From contig NC_077222.1 in NCBI RefSeq assembly GCF_024763615.1, forward strand, positions 94,583,417 through 94,647,416: a stretch of DNA of 64,000 nt, given 5' to 3'. Both the position numbers and the translations under genes were made by a program. Of this stretch, positions 22,601 to 33,435 are shown piece by piece. Every line of letters starts with the position of its first letter. Position 1 is the first letter of the stretch. The DNA is from Phlebotomus papatasi. Its lineage: Eukaryota > Arthropoda > Insecta > Diptera > Psychodidae. The notes beneath the pieces were generated by a model, which saw nothing but the letters and a program-made list of their open reading frames with translations, searched no databases and was not told the origin of the DNA.

Positions 22601-23425
22601 CATGGGAATAGCCCATGTGTTTAATTTGAAAATTGCACTTCTATTCCTCCATAATATGTAATCTTTCTTTTTTTTTTGTTTTTGAGGGAACACAACTTTG
22701 GCTCAAGATAAAAGATCACGATCACTGACATTTAGGAAAAACAGACAACACCATATAAAGAGCACACCTCAAAATCACTCAATATACATAATTACTGCTA
22801 TACGCCCTTAATTATTCCACATAACAATCTAATACATTTGAGCCACTTTTCATAATCCTACACTCTCAGTTACAGTTAAATGTCTCAGCAAAATCATTAT
22901 TAATTTCCAACAATTGGTTTTAATGAATTATTAATTTCTTCGTTAAACATTTTGCAATGCCAAAAAAACAACAAATTTCCAACCCTCCATTTGTTAACAA
23001 ATTCAGCAATGTCTGACTTTTATGGCAAAACACGCTAATCTTTTTGGACAATACCATAAACACAAACAAACATATTTTTGCTCATAGAGACCTCCTCAAT
23101 AAATTACCGACACTGGAATATTTTCCAAGTCGATCACGATCTCATGGGAGATTATTTAAAAGGCAATAGCTCCATCCTCAATCCTCCCACTTTTCCCTGA
23201 CCACGGATATACCCCCATGAAGTGCTTCTGATTAATAGTACAAAGTCATGTTTCTCTCCCATTCTTTTCACCTCCTCTGCGGAGAGCTCTCGACAATCAG
23301 CATAACTTTTTTTTACTAATCCACTTTGCCCGATATTATGGCACAATCATAAGGATTTTTTTTAGCACAGAGTGAGATGATTAAGGTGTTCAGAAAATCT
23401 AACTTCATTCTGATTAAATTTAGAA
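19700..23425. other. Long AT-rich stretch without recognised gene
   Basis: About 3.7 kb carries no repeat shared with the window. It holds a (TA)n microsatellite at about 21,380-21,402. A 64-codon minus-strand frame at 23,152-23,346 has natural-looking composition (SAEEVKRMGEKHDFVLLIRS) and an acceptor-like CTCTCCGCAG inside it, but no donor or family match. Confidence 0.4.
21380..21402. repeat. (TA)n microsatellite
   Basis: About 11 TA units in a row. Confidence 0.9.
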
Positions 23426-24006
23426 TAGAGGAAAGTGGGGCACCACCGAACACTGCGCTTTTTTAATTGGATATGAGGACAAAACCTAAATGAATTTATA
23501 GATACTAAAGGATTCTTGTTCACTAAAGTAATAGTCGAGATATTCCAATTCATAATAATAAAAAATCAGTTTTCGGTACTACACCGTGATCCGTAGTGCC
23601 CCACTTCCCCCTAGAGGAAACTAGGACACCATCGAACAGTGATTTTAATTTTTAAACTACTTGGACTATTACGGCCATTTCCTCAGTGGACAAGAATCCC
23701 AATGATATCTGCGAATGCATACAGGTCTAATCCTCTGAAGTCTAATATCTAATTAAAAAATCTCAGTGTTCGGTTCTACCCCACGTTTGGTCGTGCGCCT
23801 GTTCCCTTAGGGGAGACTGGGGCACCACCGAACAATGATTTTTATTTCTAAACTACTTGGACAATGACGACCATTTCTTCAGTGGGCAAATATCCCAATG
23901 GTATCTATGAATTCATACAGGTCTAATCATCTGAAGTCTAATATCTAATTAAAATATCACAGTGTTTGGTTCTACCCCATGTTCGGTAACGTCCCATTTC
24001 ACTCTA
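23426..24006. mobile_element. Tandem trimer of MITE family J
   Basis: Three units of about 190 bp stand head to tail: 23,426-23,612, 23,613-23,809 and 23,810-24,006. Each starts with a GGGGCACCACCGAACA-like left end and finishes with an inverted TAGTGCCCCACTTCCCC or ACCCCA...GTTCGGT-type right end. Units 2 and 3 are close relatives (shared TCTGAAGTCTAATATCTAAT and AAACTACTTGGAC). Unit 1 keeps the ends but has a different core. Confidence 0.75.
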
Positions 24007-24064
24007 ATTGTAAATGATAATGAACCTGATTTTGACATCGACTGGAATGAACTCCAGACATTTA

Positions 24065-24512
24065 TACGGACTTCAGACCTGACACTTATCCATATGGCTT
24101 AACACTAAACCTACCAACCATTTTTGGTCATTTTTAGGTCAAATGCCAAACCGCAGCAGTGTAGGATACTCAACAAATTCTTCTTGGAAAAAAGAAAAAA
24201 TTAAAATTTAAGCACTGAAAAATATATTACATGCATATTCTAAGAAATTCATAAAGTTTGATAGTGACATTATACCATTTAAATATGTGTTAATTTTAAA
24301 CTGGTCAATTTGACCGGGTCTTGGATCTTGGTAGATTTAGTGGTAACTGCTCTAATTTTTCAACAATCAAGATTTTTTGAAGAAATTTAACTTAGGATTG
24401 GATTGTTAAGGACAATTGACCTATTAAATTATGAAAAGGCAATAAAATAGGTTGCTATTTAGAATTTTGAGACCTTCGGGAACTGGGCTAAACCTCTAGT
24501 CTGAAGACCGCT
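24065..24512 (-). mobile_element. MITE family C, copy 2, split by a nested element
   Basis: TTA lies on both sides (24,062-24,064 and 24,513-24,515). The ends are TACGGACTTCAGACCT and the inverse of GAGGTTTAGCCCAG...GACCGCT. Removing the nested 240-bp element and one TTAA copy leaves 204 bp, the normal length of this family. Confidence 0.85.
24103..24342. mobile_element. TTAA-type MITE nested in MITE C
   Basis: The termini CACTAAACCTACCAA and, inverted, CACTAAATCTACCAA enclose 240 bp. The left flank is TTAA (24,099-24,102) and the right flank GTAA (24,343-24,346). Undisturbed family C copies read GGCTTAACTGCTC here, so the right copy has one changed base. TTAA duplication points to a piggyBac-type transposase. 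Near both ends are GGTCA/TGACC words. Confidence 0.75.
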
Positions 24513-24576
24513 TTACAAACTCTACTGCACAAGTACACATCTTTCAGTAACTTACTCAATACTTCACCCGTATTCA

Positions 24577-25099
24577 CTAATGCCCTAGACAAACTTACTA
24601 CTTAAACCGAGAAATGGCTTAACGTAATTATAATCAAAAATAATGATTTGACTAAATTCAAATCAGTTTCCCACAAACTGATGAAATGTTATCTGATCAT
24701 TATTCAGTTTTTAATGACGTTAAGCCGTCTATCGACTTAAGTCGTAGGTGTGTCTAGAGCATTAGGGCCTTGAGAGAATTCATGAGAATCATGAGAATTA
24801 GCCGAGAGACGGCTTAGCGTAATTATATTAGAAATAATGGTTAAACAACATTTCCATCATTTTCCACTAAATTGTCTCTCGGCTTAAGTCGTAAGTGTGT
24901 CTAGGGCATTACGGCTTAAGTCGAGAGATGGCTTAGAGGGAAACTGATGGGAATTATAATCCAATCATTATTTTGATTGTAATTAAACCGAGATGGCTTA
25001 ATGTAAGCGTAATCAAAATAGTGATTAGACTATATTCCCATTAGTTTCCCACTAAGCCGTAACTCGGCTTAAGACGTAAGTCTGTCTAGGGCCTAAGGT
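24577..25099. mobile_element. Cluster of three MITE family D elements
   Basis: Element D1 (24,577-24,766) has the ends CTAATGCCCTAGACAAAC and its inverse. Two further, partly truncated copies follow directly (about 24,800-24,912 and 24,903-25,099). Shared words are GACTTAAGCCGAGA, GGCTTAACGTAATTATAATC and AGTTTCCCAC. Other copies are at 45.7 and 57.3-58.1 kb. Confidence 0.7.
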
Positions 25100-25458
25100 T
25101 ACACGACTAAGGATACTGTATCGCAGTCGTCTTCTCCACCAAAAAAGGCGCTGGTCCTATGAAGGAGGCATTCGCTTCACTGACAGCTGGATTTAAAAAA
25201 AAAATCGAATATTGGTTTCGAAAGCCAAAGAAAAAACTTTTTTACATCTAATTTCGTCCGCGTGGTGGCTGTTGTAATTTCGAAGATCCTGAAGCGTTAG
25301 CGTGTGTCAGTGTTCACTTTGTATTGGATAAAATCAAAACAAAGAGGCTCATAATATTCTTGCACAATTATAAAATCCTGATAATAACTGTATAACTCTT
25401 TTAGCAGCTTTTAATGTGCTATTTCATACATTTTAATGTGTTTAGGTAACAATATGCA
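25100..25458. other. Sequence without recognised features
   Basis: A somewhat GC-richer segment at 25,110-25,320 shows neither coding motif nor inverted ends. Confidence 0.4.
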
Positions 25459-25684
25459 GTAGGGGAAGGCTTTCAGACTTCGCACATAATCTGGCACCGA
25501 GCACTTCATATCTTCCCCATATTCTTTTAATAAATCTGACCCATGGCGTATAATTTTAATAAGTACCTAGTCTTAATGCTCACGTTTCCTGAAAAAAATT
25601 TGAAGCCTAGCCCTTGAAGAGTATGGGAGAAATATAAAGTGTTCAATGCCAGCGTATATGCACAGCTTTAAAACATCCTCCTAC
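25459..25684. mobile_element. MITE family Q, copy 1
   Basis: The ends are GTAGGGGAAGGCTTTCAGAC and, inverted, GTAGGAGGATGTTTTAAAGC, about 226 bp apart. The middle matches the copy at 48.0 kb across the point where that copy holds a SINE, which makes this the empty-site reference. Confidence 0.75.
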
Positions 25685-27630
25685 TTCTAAATTAGGTCCT
25701 CTTTAAAACACCTAAACCAATCCAGTTTGTTCATATTCATCAGCTTTTTTTTCCTTTTTCCTCAAGAACTAGCTCACATTCAATGGCATAAGAAAAGACA
25801 GAAACGTGATTGAATTGCATAAAATAGTTAACTTCACTTCCCTTGAGGGTTGTTCAATGGATCATTGTAAAAAAAACGACCAAAAAAGATCACATAGAGA
25901 CAATTACATAATAAACTAGAGAAGAATGAGCCTCAGGGTGTCTTCACTTTGGTGTGGCCCTTATATGACTAACAAAAAAATTTCCTGGATTCTCTTCCAT
26001 CAAGTACCACGATCCTAAGCAATTCCATCATTATTTTCCCATTATATCTTTTCCTTTGGGAATTGAATATTTTCACGACTACGAGTTTTTTCTTTTTAGC
26101 ATTTATAAGAGAAGACTTCTCCAATCGAGGGCAAAGTAGACAAAAAATACTTGAAGACGAAGGAGAAATAAATGAAGATATAAAACATTTAATTAAATTA
26201 ATCATAAATTTATTTCTTTGTCACTATCATCAATTCTCACACGTTGGGACATTTTCACTTTTTTGCCCATTTTAGGGGATAAATCCCAATCAAATAAATC
26301 CAATAATTACCGGCTGTGGCTAAGAGATTGAAAACACGATTTGGCTGAGGATGTCAGTTTTAATTGTAGAAAAAAAAATGACTGATATAGATAAGAAAAC
26401 AAATGGAATAAATGATCATTTTAATCTTCAATTACTTTCATATGTCAGAGATTTAGTTGTCACGAGAATGAAGAAACCAATAAAATCTGTAAATAGACAT
26501 ACAAACGCAATTTTCAATCTCACAAGATTATTTTATCTTTTCTTCACTCTCTTTTGGTCAACTTTAAAACGTGAATGGATTCGAAGAATGAATCATTGAA
26601 GGTGAATTGAAGGGGTCAGCAACTGGAACTGAAGAAAACCTATTAAAATATTGCATTTATAGCAAAGTTTTCAAAGTATATTGAGTACAGACAGTCCTTC
26701 TTTTGATATAAGTTCTCGAAGATGCCGCAGAATTGAAAGTAAAACGAACCTATTGAATATTTGCAGAAAATCTTCATTTATTGAGGATTGTGTGTCTGTG
26801 TTTAATTCTAAAAAGAGTGACAAAATATCTCATACTTTGCAAAATGCTCGAACTCCTATGTGAATAGGTGAAACGAACACCCATTGACACCTTAAGAACT
26901 TCCCGGCTAACACAAGGCTTAAATAGTAACTTGAAACAAGTGTATAGAATAAGTCCTTAATAAGTACTTATTATTAAGTACTTTAGATTTGTTTTGGCAA
27001 AACTACTGACATCTGGTGGCAAAATGTGGAAACTAAAAATCAGTAAAGTTATTGCTTAACATTTTGGTTTGCACTTTAATTTGGTGGTCAAATTTGGGAA
27101 TGTAAAATCCCGAAATTTATTATTATAAACTTAACTGAAGCGTGTGATCCGGTAGTGTAAGTTACCAACAAAATTCCGAAATTTCGACGAATCCTCTCCC
27201 TAGCCCCATTTCCACCAGCGTATAAACCAGGAACTGAGAATACACACCGTCCCTTGACTCCAATAAACACATATTTCTGAAATCTACATTAAGTAGAATT
27301 TTCGACATATTCTTACTCGATTATCCGGTTGATTTTCGTTCCAGATGCATCTGAAATATTTACTTCTTTGACTTCTATTGAGCGATCTAAGAACTACAAC
27401 AGTTTCGTCCGGAAACAGTTGTTGCCAGCGACATAAAGTGCGTGATCAAACAATATAAAAGAGCTAAAAGTAACGTGTTCATCTTGCCAATTGCACAAGT
27501 GTTTCTTTTTTTTATTTTTCTTAGGGTAATAAAAAAATATCAGAAATTAAAAATATTTGCTTTAACGAGATTAAGGTAACAACTTAAAAAATGCTTACAT
27601 AAAAGTACTTAATTAAAATACTTTGCTTTT
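25685..27630. other. AT-rich sequence, no recognised gene
   Basis: Open frames up to 82 codons lack coding character. From about 26,900 repeated TTAAGTACTTA-like words occur, and they resume at 27,590 and 27,860-27,900. They suggest an old element that is interrupted by L and M, but I could not define its ends. Confidence 0.4.
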
Positions 27631-27799
27631 AAAGGGATAGTCCAGTTACGGTAGTCGTCAGGTGGGTAGGTTCAGCCTAGAATAAAAATTAGTATTTTCT
27701 TACCAGAACTTTCGGTGCTCTACAGAATCTCTGGGAAGAAAATAATTTTTATTCTGGGCTGACCTTCTCCCACCCAACGATTACCCGACCATTCTTTAA
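27631..27799. mobile_element. MITE L (long imperfect inverted ends)
   Basis: The left arm includes GGTGGGTAGGTTCAGCCTAG and AATAAAAATTA. The right arm includes TAATTTTTATTCTGGGCTGA and CTCCCACCC. The arms are about 70 bp with a short spacer around 27,710. It is the only copy in the window. Confidence 0.7.
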
Positions 27800-28006
27800 A
27801 ACTATACTTAAGGTCGGTTTCCCTACTTTCTGAAAATACTTTTCATGTCCTTTATACAAACCACTTAATTAAGGACTTTAACTAAGGCCTTAATTAAGTA
27901 CATACTCTCCACAAAAAGCGCTGGCGTAAGTTTTAAGTATAGTTGGATGTTCTACAACTTCATAAAATTAAGTCATTGTGTTAAGGGCTTACTAAACACT
28001 TAAACA

Positions 28007-28634
28007 CATCGAACAGACTGGGATTTTTTACATGGTCATTGCTTTTTTACTCCTTCATTGCTTTTTTACACGTGGAAAAAATATTCAGAAAATTGCGGCA
28101 TCAAACCTATTTTTGCATCAATTTGATCTTTTTCCGTTCTCTGAGACAATATTCTGTTAAAAGAAAATGATATTTTAGTAAAATTAGCCAAATTTAAATA
28201 CCTTGAATAAAAAGCAAAAAGCAATTGCCCGGTCAATTGCTTATTCTTGACAATTCCATATCACATAGTCCGTTAACATTCTCTATTTGAATTCATTGTT
28301 CGAAATTTCATCGACTACCATCGAAATCAGCTGATGCCAGGAAAAATCAAAACAAAGGAAATTTTACTCATAAAACTCTCTGAAAACCTTTGAAATACAT
28401 TTAAAATGAGTCTAGGCTTAGTGAAATTAAAGTTTAGTATAAAATACATGTGAATAATGTGAACTACATTGTTTTGAACAATTAAAAATATTTCCCGCCT
28501 TGGACATTTTACTTACACTGGATGGCGCTGTTTTCAGTGAGTTATCTAATCGAAAACAATGAAGGTGTCATATTCACTTCTCCATTGCTTCTTTGAAAAT
28601 CGATTAAAAGAGCAATGGCCCAGTCTGTTCGATG
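28007..28634. mobile_element. Element M with 16-bp perfect termini
   Basis: CATCGAACAGACTGGG at the left and its exact inverse at the right delimit 628 bp. Adjacent to each end the word CATTGCTTTTTT or its inverse follows. No coding sequence is visible. The flanks show no clear duplication, so the superfamily is open. Confidence 0.7.
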
Positions 28635-29711
28635 CTAATAAGTACTTAATGTATTAGACGGGTTGTGTCATGTCATAACCTATTCACACCCTTGATATTA
28701 GTTACATTAAATAAATTTCAATATTTTAAAGAACGTGTTAATAGAGGTTCCTTGTCGAAGAGTTGTTCTTTTGACCCTACAATTGAATTTTGAGCAAAAA
28801 TAACTTATCGGTTCATTACTGGTATAATAACTGATTGGAACCATTTCAAACTCATCAGAAAAATCCAAGAACCTTTTTAACTGTTGACCTTGAAAAACCA
28901 TTGTTAAAGAATGATTCAGCGGTATTTCCGTTTATGGACGTAATGACCGCTTCCGCAATCTCTAAAATATATGACCCACGGTAAACTTATGAGGGTCTCC
29001 TGAAAATTCCCAGTCTATATCTTATAACCGTTTGTCCTCTTGACGTGGTAGCGATCGGACAGACGAATCAACAGTGTGCCATCATTTATCAGAAATCGTC
29101 TAAAACACGAAGATCATTCACATATACTGCTCTGCCTATGGAGTTCGAGCAGAAAAAGATCGAACTCACGTATTTATTATTGATTGAGTCTAAGAAACCT
29201 TATATATTATATGGGAAAGAGCGACACAATTTGGTCCATGAAATTCCATATTTGAATTAGAAACTCTAGGGAAATTGAATATATCGCTCTAATATTTTTT
29301 TGTGATTTTGTAAAATTGTTTGATTTAATGTTAAAGAATAAGATACAAGAGCACTTTATCAATTTATTCCCTTGCAATTTTTTCACCAGAAAGATGTATT
29401 TTTTTTTTAATTAAAAGAGAACAATTTCATGTTTTTAAATACAGTAAAAATCGTACAAGCTTCGATTTTTAAAAACTCCTCAAACAAGAAAAAAAACCGG
29501 ACATTAGAATAAGACATTTACAATAAATTAAAACTAAAATGAATTTAGTTCTAGAATTTTTTTATGTAAGTATACCAAAAGGTAAGAGTCATGTTGTAAT
29601 TGAAATCATAAGCGCATACATTATTCGAAAAACTCTTCAGCTCCATTGTAACAAATTTTCTATTCCAATTTTTCTTTTATAAAGCGGGATAACCTCTGTA
29701 TCTCTTTCTAC
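28635..29711. other. AT-rich sequence without recognised features
   Basis: Short open frames only (64 codons minus at 28,707-28,901; 71 codons plus at 29,045-29,260), without motifs. No shared repeats. Confidence 0.4.
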
Positions 29712-30650
29712 AACCAGAATAGGGTGGAATAACCGACTATCGCCATGTTTAGGAAAAAATTAAATTCATTTAATCATAACTTTTGAATCCTTGTTACAAG
29801 ATATGTCAAATTTGACACAAAGTTACTTAGATGTATTGGCTCTAGATACGTGAAAACAATAATCCTAGAACATAACGCTGGACTACTTAAAAAACTGATT
29901 TTTATTAATAATGCAAAAATAACCATTTCGTCGCCACTTTTTACCACTTTTCGCCAGTTTTGTAAAATTTGTAACCACTTCTCGCCACCCACTTGAAAAG
30001 AACCACACTCGGTTATTTTAGGCAATGCTATGAAAAGAATACATTCACCATTTCTCTTTCCTTGTGATCACTTTATTATTACTCTCTTTAAATGATTTTT
30101 CTTCACTTTTATTTGAGAAATCAAATTATGGGGCTTTTGCAGAAAGTAAACAATGCAGATTTGACAACTGAGAATGTACGAAGTGAAGTTAGCGTCGCCT
30201 ATTGAAAAGATATGGCGACAGGTGGTAAAATCAATTCCAGAATATTACCACTTCTCGCCATGCCTCATTTTTATACAAAAATAATATAAAATGAAATATT
30301 AATTGACTAAATACAAATTTTACGTATTCCACAAGTGCAATTAAATATTCAATAGACAAATTATTTACCCAAATAGGTATTTTTGGCCTGATGAAAATTT
30401 GACGACACTTAGTACATTTGGTAAGAGATGTTGGATTCGATGCACTTGCTGAAAATATTGCTCTAAAAAGTGATCAAAATCGTGAATCCAAAACGAATAA
30501 TTATTATTTTTCGATTCTATGCGTAGAAGCAGAAACAATACAAAAAAATTGCGACTCATTTATTTCATAAATTGCGAAAAATAGCGATTTCAATGAAAGT
30601 GGCGAGAAGTGGGGCACTGGCGAGAACTGGTGATTCCATCCTAGTTTGAC
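29712..30650. mobile_element. Element S with internal repeats
   Basis: The left end AGGGTGGAATAACCGACTAT with CGCCA and the right end TGGCGAGAACTGGTGATTCC with ATCCT are inverses of each other with a few changes. Inside, CCACTTCTCGCCA-like words occur at about 29,935, 29,975 and 30,247, and inverted at 30,600. Length is about 940 bp. No transposase is seen. Confidence 0.7.
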
Positions 30651-31974
30651 CTAGTGCGGTGAAAATTCAAAGTTATATTATAAATGGAATTGTGTGAATT
30701 TGTGACGCGGAGATTCACATATGTGAAAACAGTGTCTAACCACTTTCTTAGTGCTTAGAAATTTATACTTCGATACATCGTTATAGACTTTTGTGCAAAT
30801 AAAATGTACAAAAAGACTTATCCCATATAGACACAAAATTCACAATGAATTGAAAATCTTTCGAATTGACATAGTCTATGCGTAATTTTATTCCACCTGA
30901 AAAGAAGGTACACCAAAGTATATAATAATAGTAATAAAATATCTATATGCAATTGCTCTTTTGGCATGAGAAAATTTTCCCTCTCAATTTGATTGCTAAA
31001 CAAGATAAATAAATAACAAAACAAGCAGACACTCTTTTTTCACCTTCAAACCACCAAACAAACACAAAAGTCAGAGACATTTGAGCACCTTTCAGGAAAT
31101 CATTTGATAAATGTTTGCGATCGAAGACACGAAAAACTCTTATATCTTTCTAGTATAACCCCAAAAACTAAAGATCTTTCTCTCTCACATATGTCTCTTC
31201 TAACCTTTTGGCATAAATCTTTTCACTTAAAATCAATTAATGAAAAATATTCCCTATCCCTTTCTCTTCAAATTTGTGCCAATTGCAATTACAAAACGGA
31301 AATAAACACAAGAAATACACTTTGTTCCTCATATAACAAATTTTTTTCTCTCATACACATTTTATCTCAACTCGTTATGTGGTGTAATTCAATTAAAATC
31401 GTGCTACATGTAGGTGTCAAATTACTAAATGTACTAAACTCTATAGATATGTCTCTTATTCTACAAAATCTTGTGTTCATAAGATCACCCAGTATGTAAT
31501 CCCACCAACCACTAAAATACCGCAAAAATATTTCTTGGGTTATCCACAAAGTTCGTTGTGTTAGTCCAGGAATTCCAAATGGAAATTTACCCAATTACTA
31601 AACACAGTTGGGGTAATTCCAAAGATAAACAATAAGTAAAGAACACTGTAATTATTTGTACTGGGCATTTTAAATCTAAATTAAATCTCGATCTTAATTA
31701 AAATTTTTCGTCCAATAATACAAAATTAAAATCAAATTAATCTTTGAAGGAGTTGTTTTAATAAGACTAAAGTTTACAGTTTTCAAAAGCACTGTAAAAA
31801 TTCTTACTGTTGTAACGTGAAATATTCGTAAACCAAACCCAGAAGTGACCCATAAGGACACTCTTCGAAAATGCAAGGAAAAGTCAGTCAAATAGCGCAT
31901 TTGCACCTTAAGGAGATAATTCATGCGAGCTACTCATATGCCAGTGATAGACAATAAAACTAGGAGGACAGTAA
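30651..31974. other. AT-rich sequence without recognised features
   Basis: A 131-codon plus frame at 31,104-31,499 is open, but it is rich in Leu, Ser and Ile as expected from CT-rich DNA and has no motif. No repeats recur here. Confidence 0.45.
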
Positions 31975-32179
31975 AGTGGTCTTCAGACTAGAGGTTTAGC
32001 CCAGTTCCCGAAGGTCTCAAAATCTTTAATAGCGAGCAATTTTATTGCTTTTTGAGAACCTAATAGGTCAATTATGTTTAATAATCCTATCCTGAATTAA
32101 ATTTTTCAAAAAAAATTGTGATTGATAAGAAATTGGAGTAGCAAAGTCATATGGCTAAGCCTTAGGTCTGAACCCCGTA
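31975..32179 (+). mobile_element. MITE family C, copy 3
   Basis: This uninterrupted 205-bp copy is flanked by TAA at 31,972-31,974 and 32,180-32,182. It starts AGTGGTCTTCAGACTAGAGG and ends ACCTTAGGTCTG-type sequence then CCCCGTA (here GCCTTAGGTCTGAACCCCG). It is the best reference for the nested copies. Confidence 0.9.
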
Positions 32180-32199
32180 TAAGCGAGATATTTGTTTGG

Positions 32200-33010
32200 T
32201 TAACCCTCTCTTGTCACTCATGATGTCGTGCCATCGTTACGAAAGTTGTAGCGCAATACCAACAAAAGGATCTTAAACGAGATAATGTCACTCACGCTAT
32301 AAAACATCCCGTATAGGATAAAGCGCACAACCTTCGGACAACTCAAGCTACGAACAACTTATTTTTTGGATATGTTTTTTTAATGAATTTGACCCGCTAT
32401 AATATTATATAAAAGATCCAAGGGTCAAATCCGATAACATCATAGAAATATATTGAGTTGACAGAAGCTCGCTTGAGTTGACAGAAGCGCATCTGAAGGT
32501 AACCCGATATCCCCTAGGTCCTATGTGACTCCTTACTACAACCAATTGACGTTGCCTCTTCATCGAAATTATGGTCAAGTACCTATGGACTTGGTACCCA
32601 ACGAGCACGTCTCTGATGGCGAATAGGAAATGGCTGCATTTGATCCTAGGACCAGTTAGTTTGTTTGGAAATAGCTACAGGCACAACACAGGTACATCAT
32701 TCTTCCAATAACGAGAATTTAGTGAATACTAATGCACGTACTACTTCAAAACTCGAGTCGTCCGAAGGCATGTCACCTCAGGTTTACACCCTGTTTAACA
32801 GTATTGTACTTGAATATAGTGACATTAGGTTTGGCAAACCTATCACCACGACAATGGCACGTCAAAATGGCTATATGGAATGTTAAAAACCCATTCAAGC
32901 TGTTGTAAAGAGACAGCAAACACAGGGCAGACCTAGGACAAGTTGACTGAAAAAAAAGGATTGGAGCGCCTTGGGATCGAATCCCTAACACCTTTCCGAA
33001 GGGACGGAGC
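32200..33010 (+). other. Decayed coding-like sequence, unidentified
   Basis: A plus frame running from about 32,480 reads YYNQLTLPLHRNYGQVPMDL and continues with few stops. A second frame (32,665-32,886, 73 codons) follows. The base composition is clearly less AT-rich than the neighbours. GAGTTGACAGAAGC occurs twice in tandem near 32,454-32,490. This may be an eroded retroelement ORF. I could not assign it to a family. Confidence 0.35.
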
Positions 33011-33189
33011 CTAAGTAAAATCGTTAATTTCCTACAATAAAAACGACAACAGTTTTCGCATCGTCATTTTTCAAATCAACACTTTAGTGCAATAAATCTT
33101 TAAAAAAAAAGCACAATCATAGTAAAAAAAAATCTTAATAACAAATTAAATGAAAATCAACAATAAAATGGGAACGCGCAACGGATTGT

Positions 33190-33435
33190 AGTTATAACTC
33201 TCGAGCATAAGACACAAGTGTTCCGGGTTTGAAATTTGAGCTCCTGTAAATAGTCAAACATTTCCTGGCACTAAAGGCGCTTGAGTCTTACCCAGTGAGC
33301 TTCCCTGCACCTAATTCCATAAGGCACGATACCGACAATTCTATCCTTATATAAGAAGAACAAAAAATATGCAGAAATCTCCCTTGCAAGAAAACTGTAG
33401 TTCCTCAATTGAATTCAGTACCCGCATTATTATTA
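33190..33435 (+). mobile_element. SINE-A, copy 2 (degenerate)
   Basis: It aligns with the copy at 54.2 kb from the tRNA-like head (box B relic CCGGGTTTGAAAT) through TTTCCTGGCACTAAAGGCGC, CCCAGTGAGCTTCCCTGCAC and ATTCCATAAGGCACGATACC. It ends with GCATTATTATTA, the remnant of the ATT tail. No target duplications are recognisable, so this is an old copy. Confidence 0.8.

Noticed and set aside
23152..23346. 64-codon minus frame as a gene
   Set aside because: The composition is plausible, but there is no family match and no donor; an acceptor-like site lies within it. The evidence is too thin.
31104..31499. 131-codon plus frame
   Set aside because: No motif, low-complexity Ser/Leu/Ile composition and no splice or promoter support.
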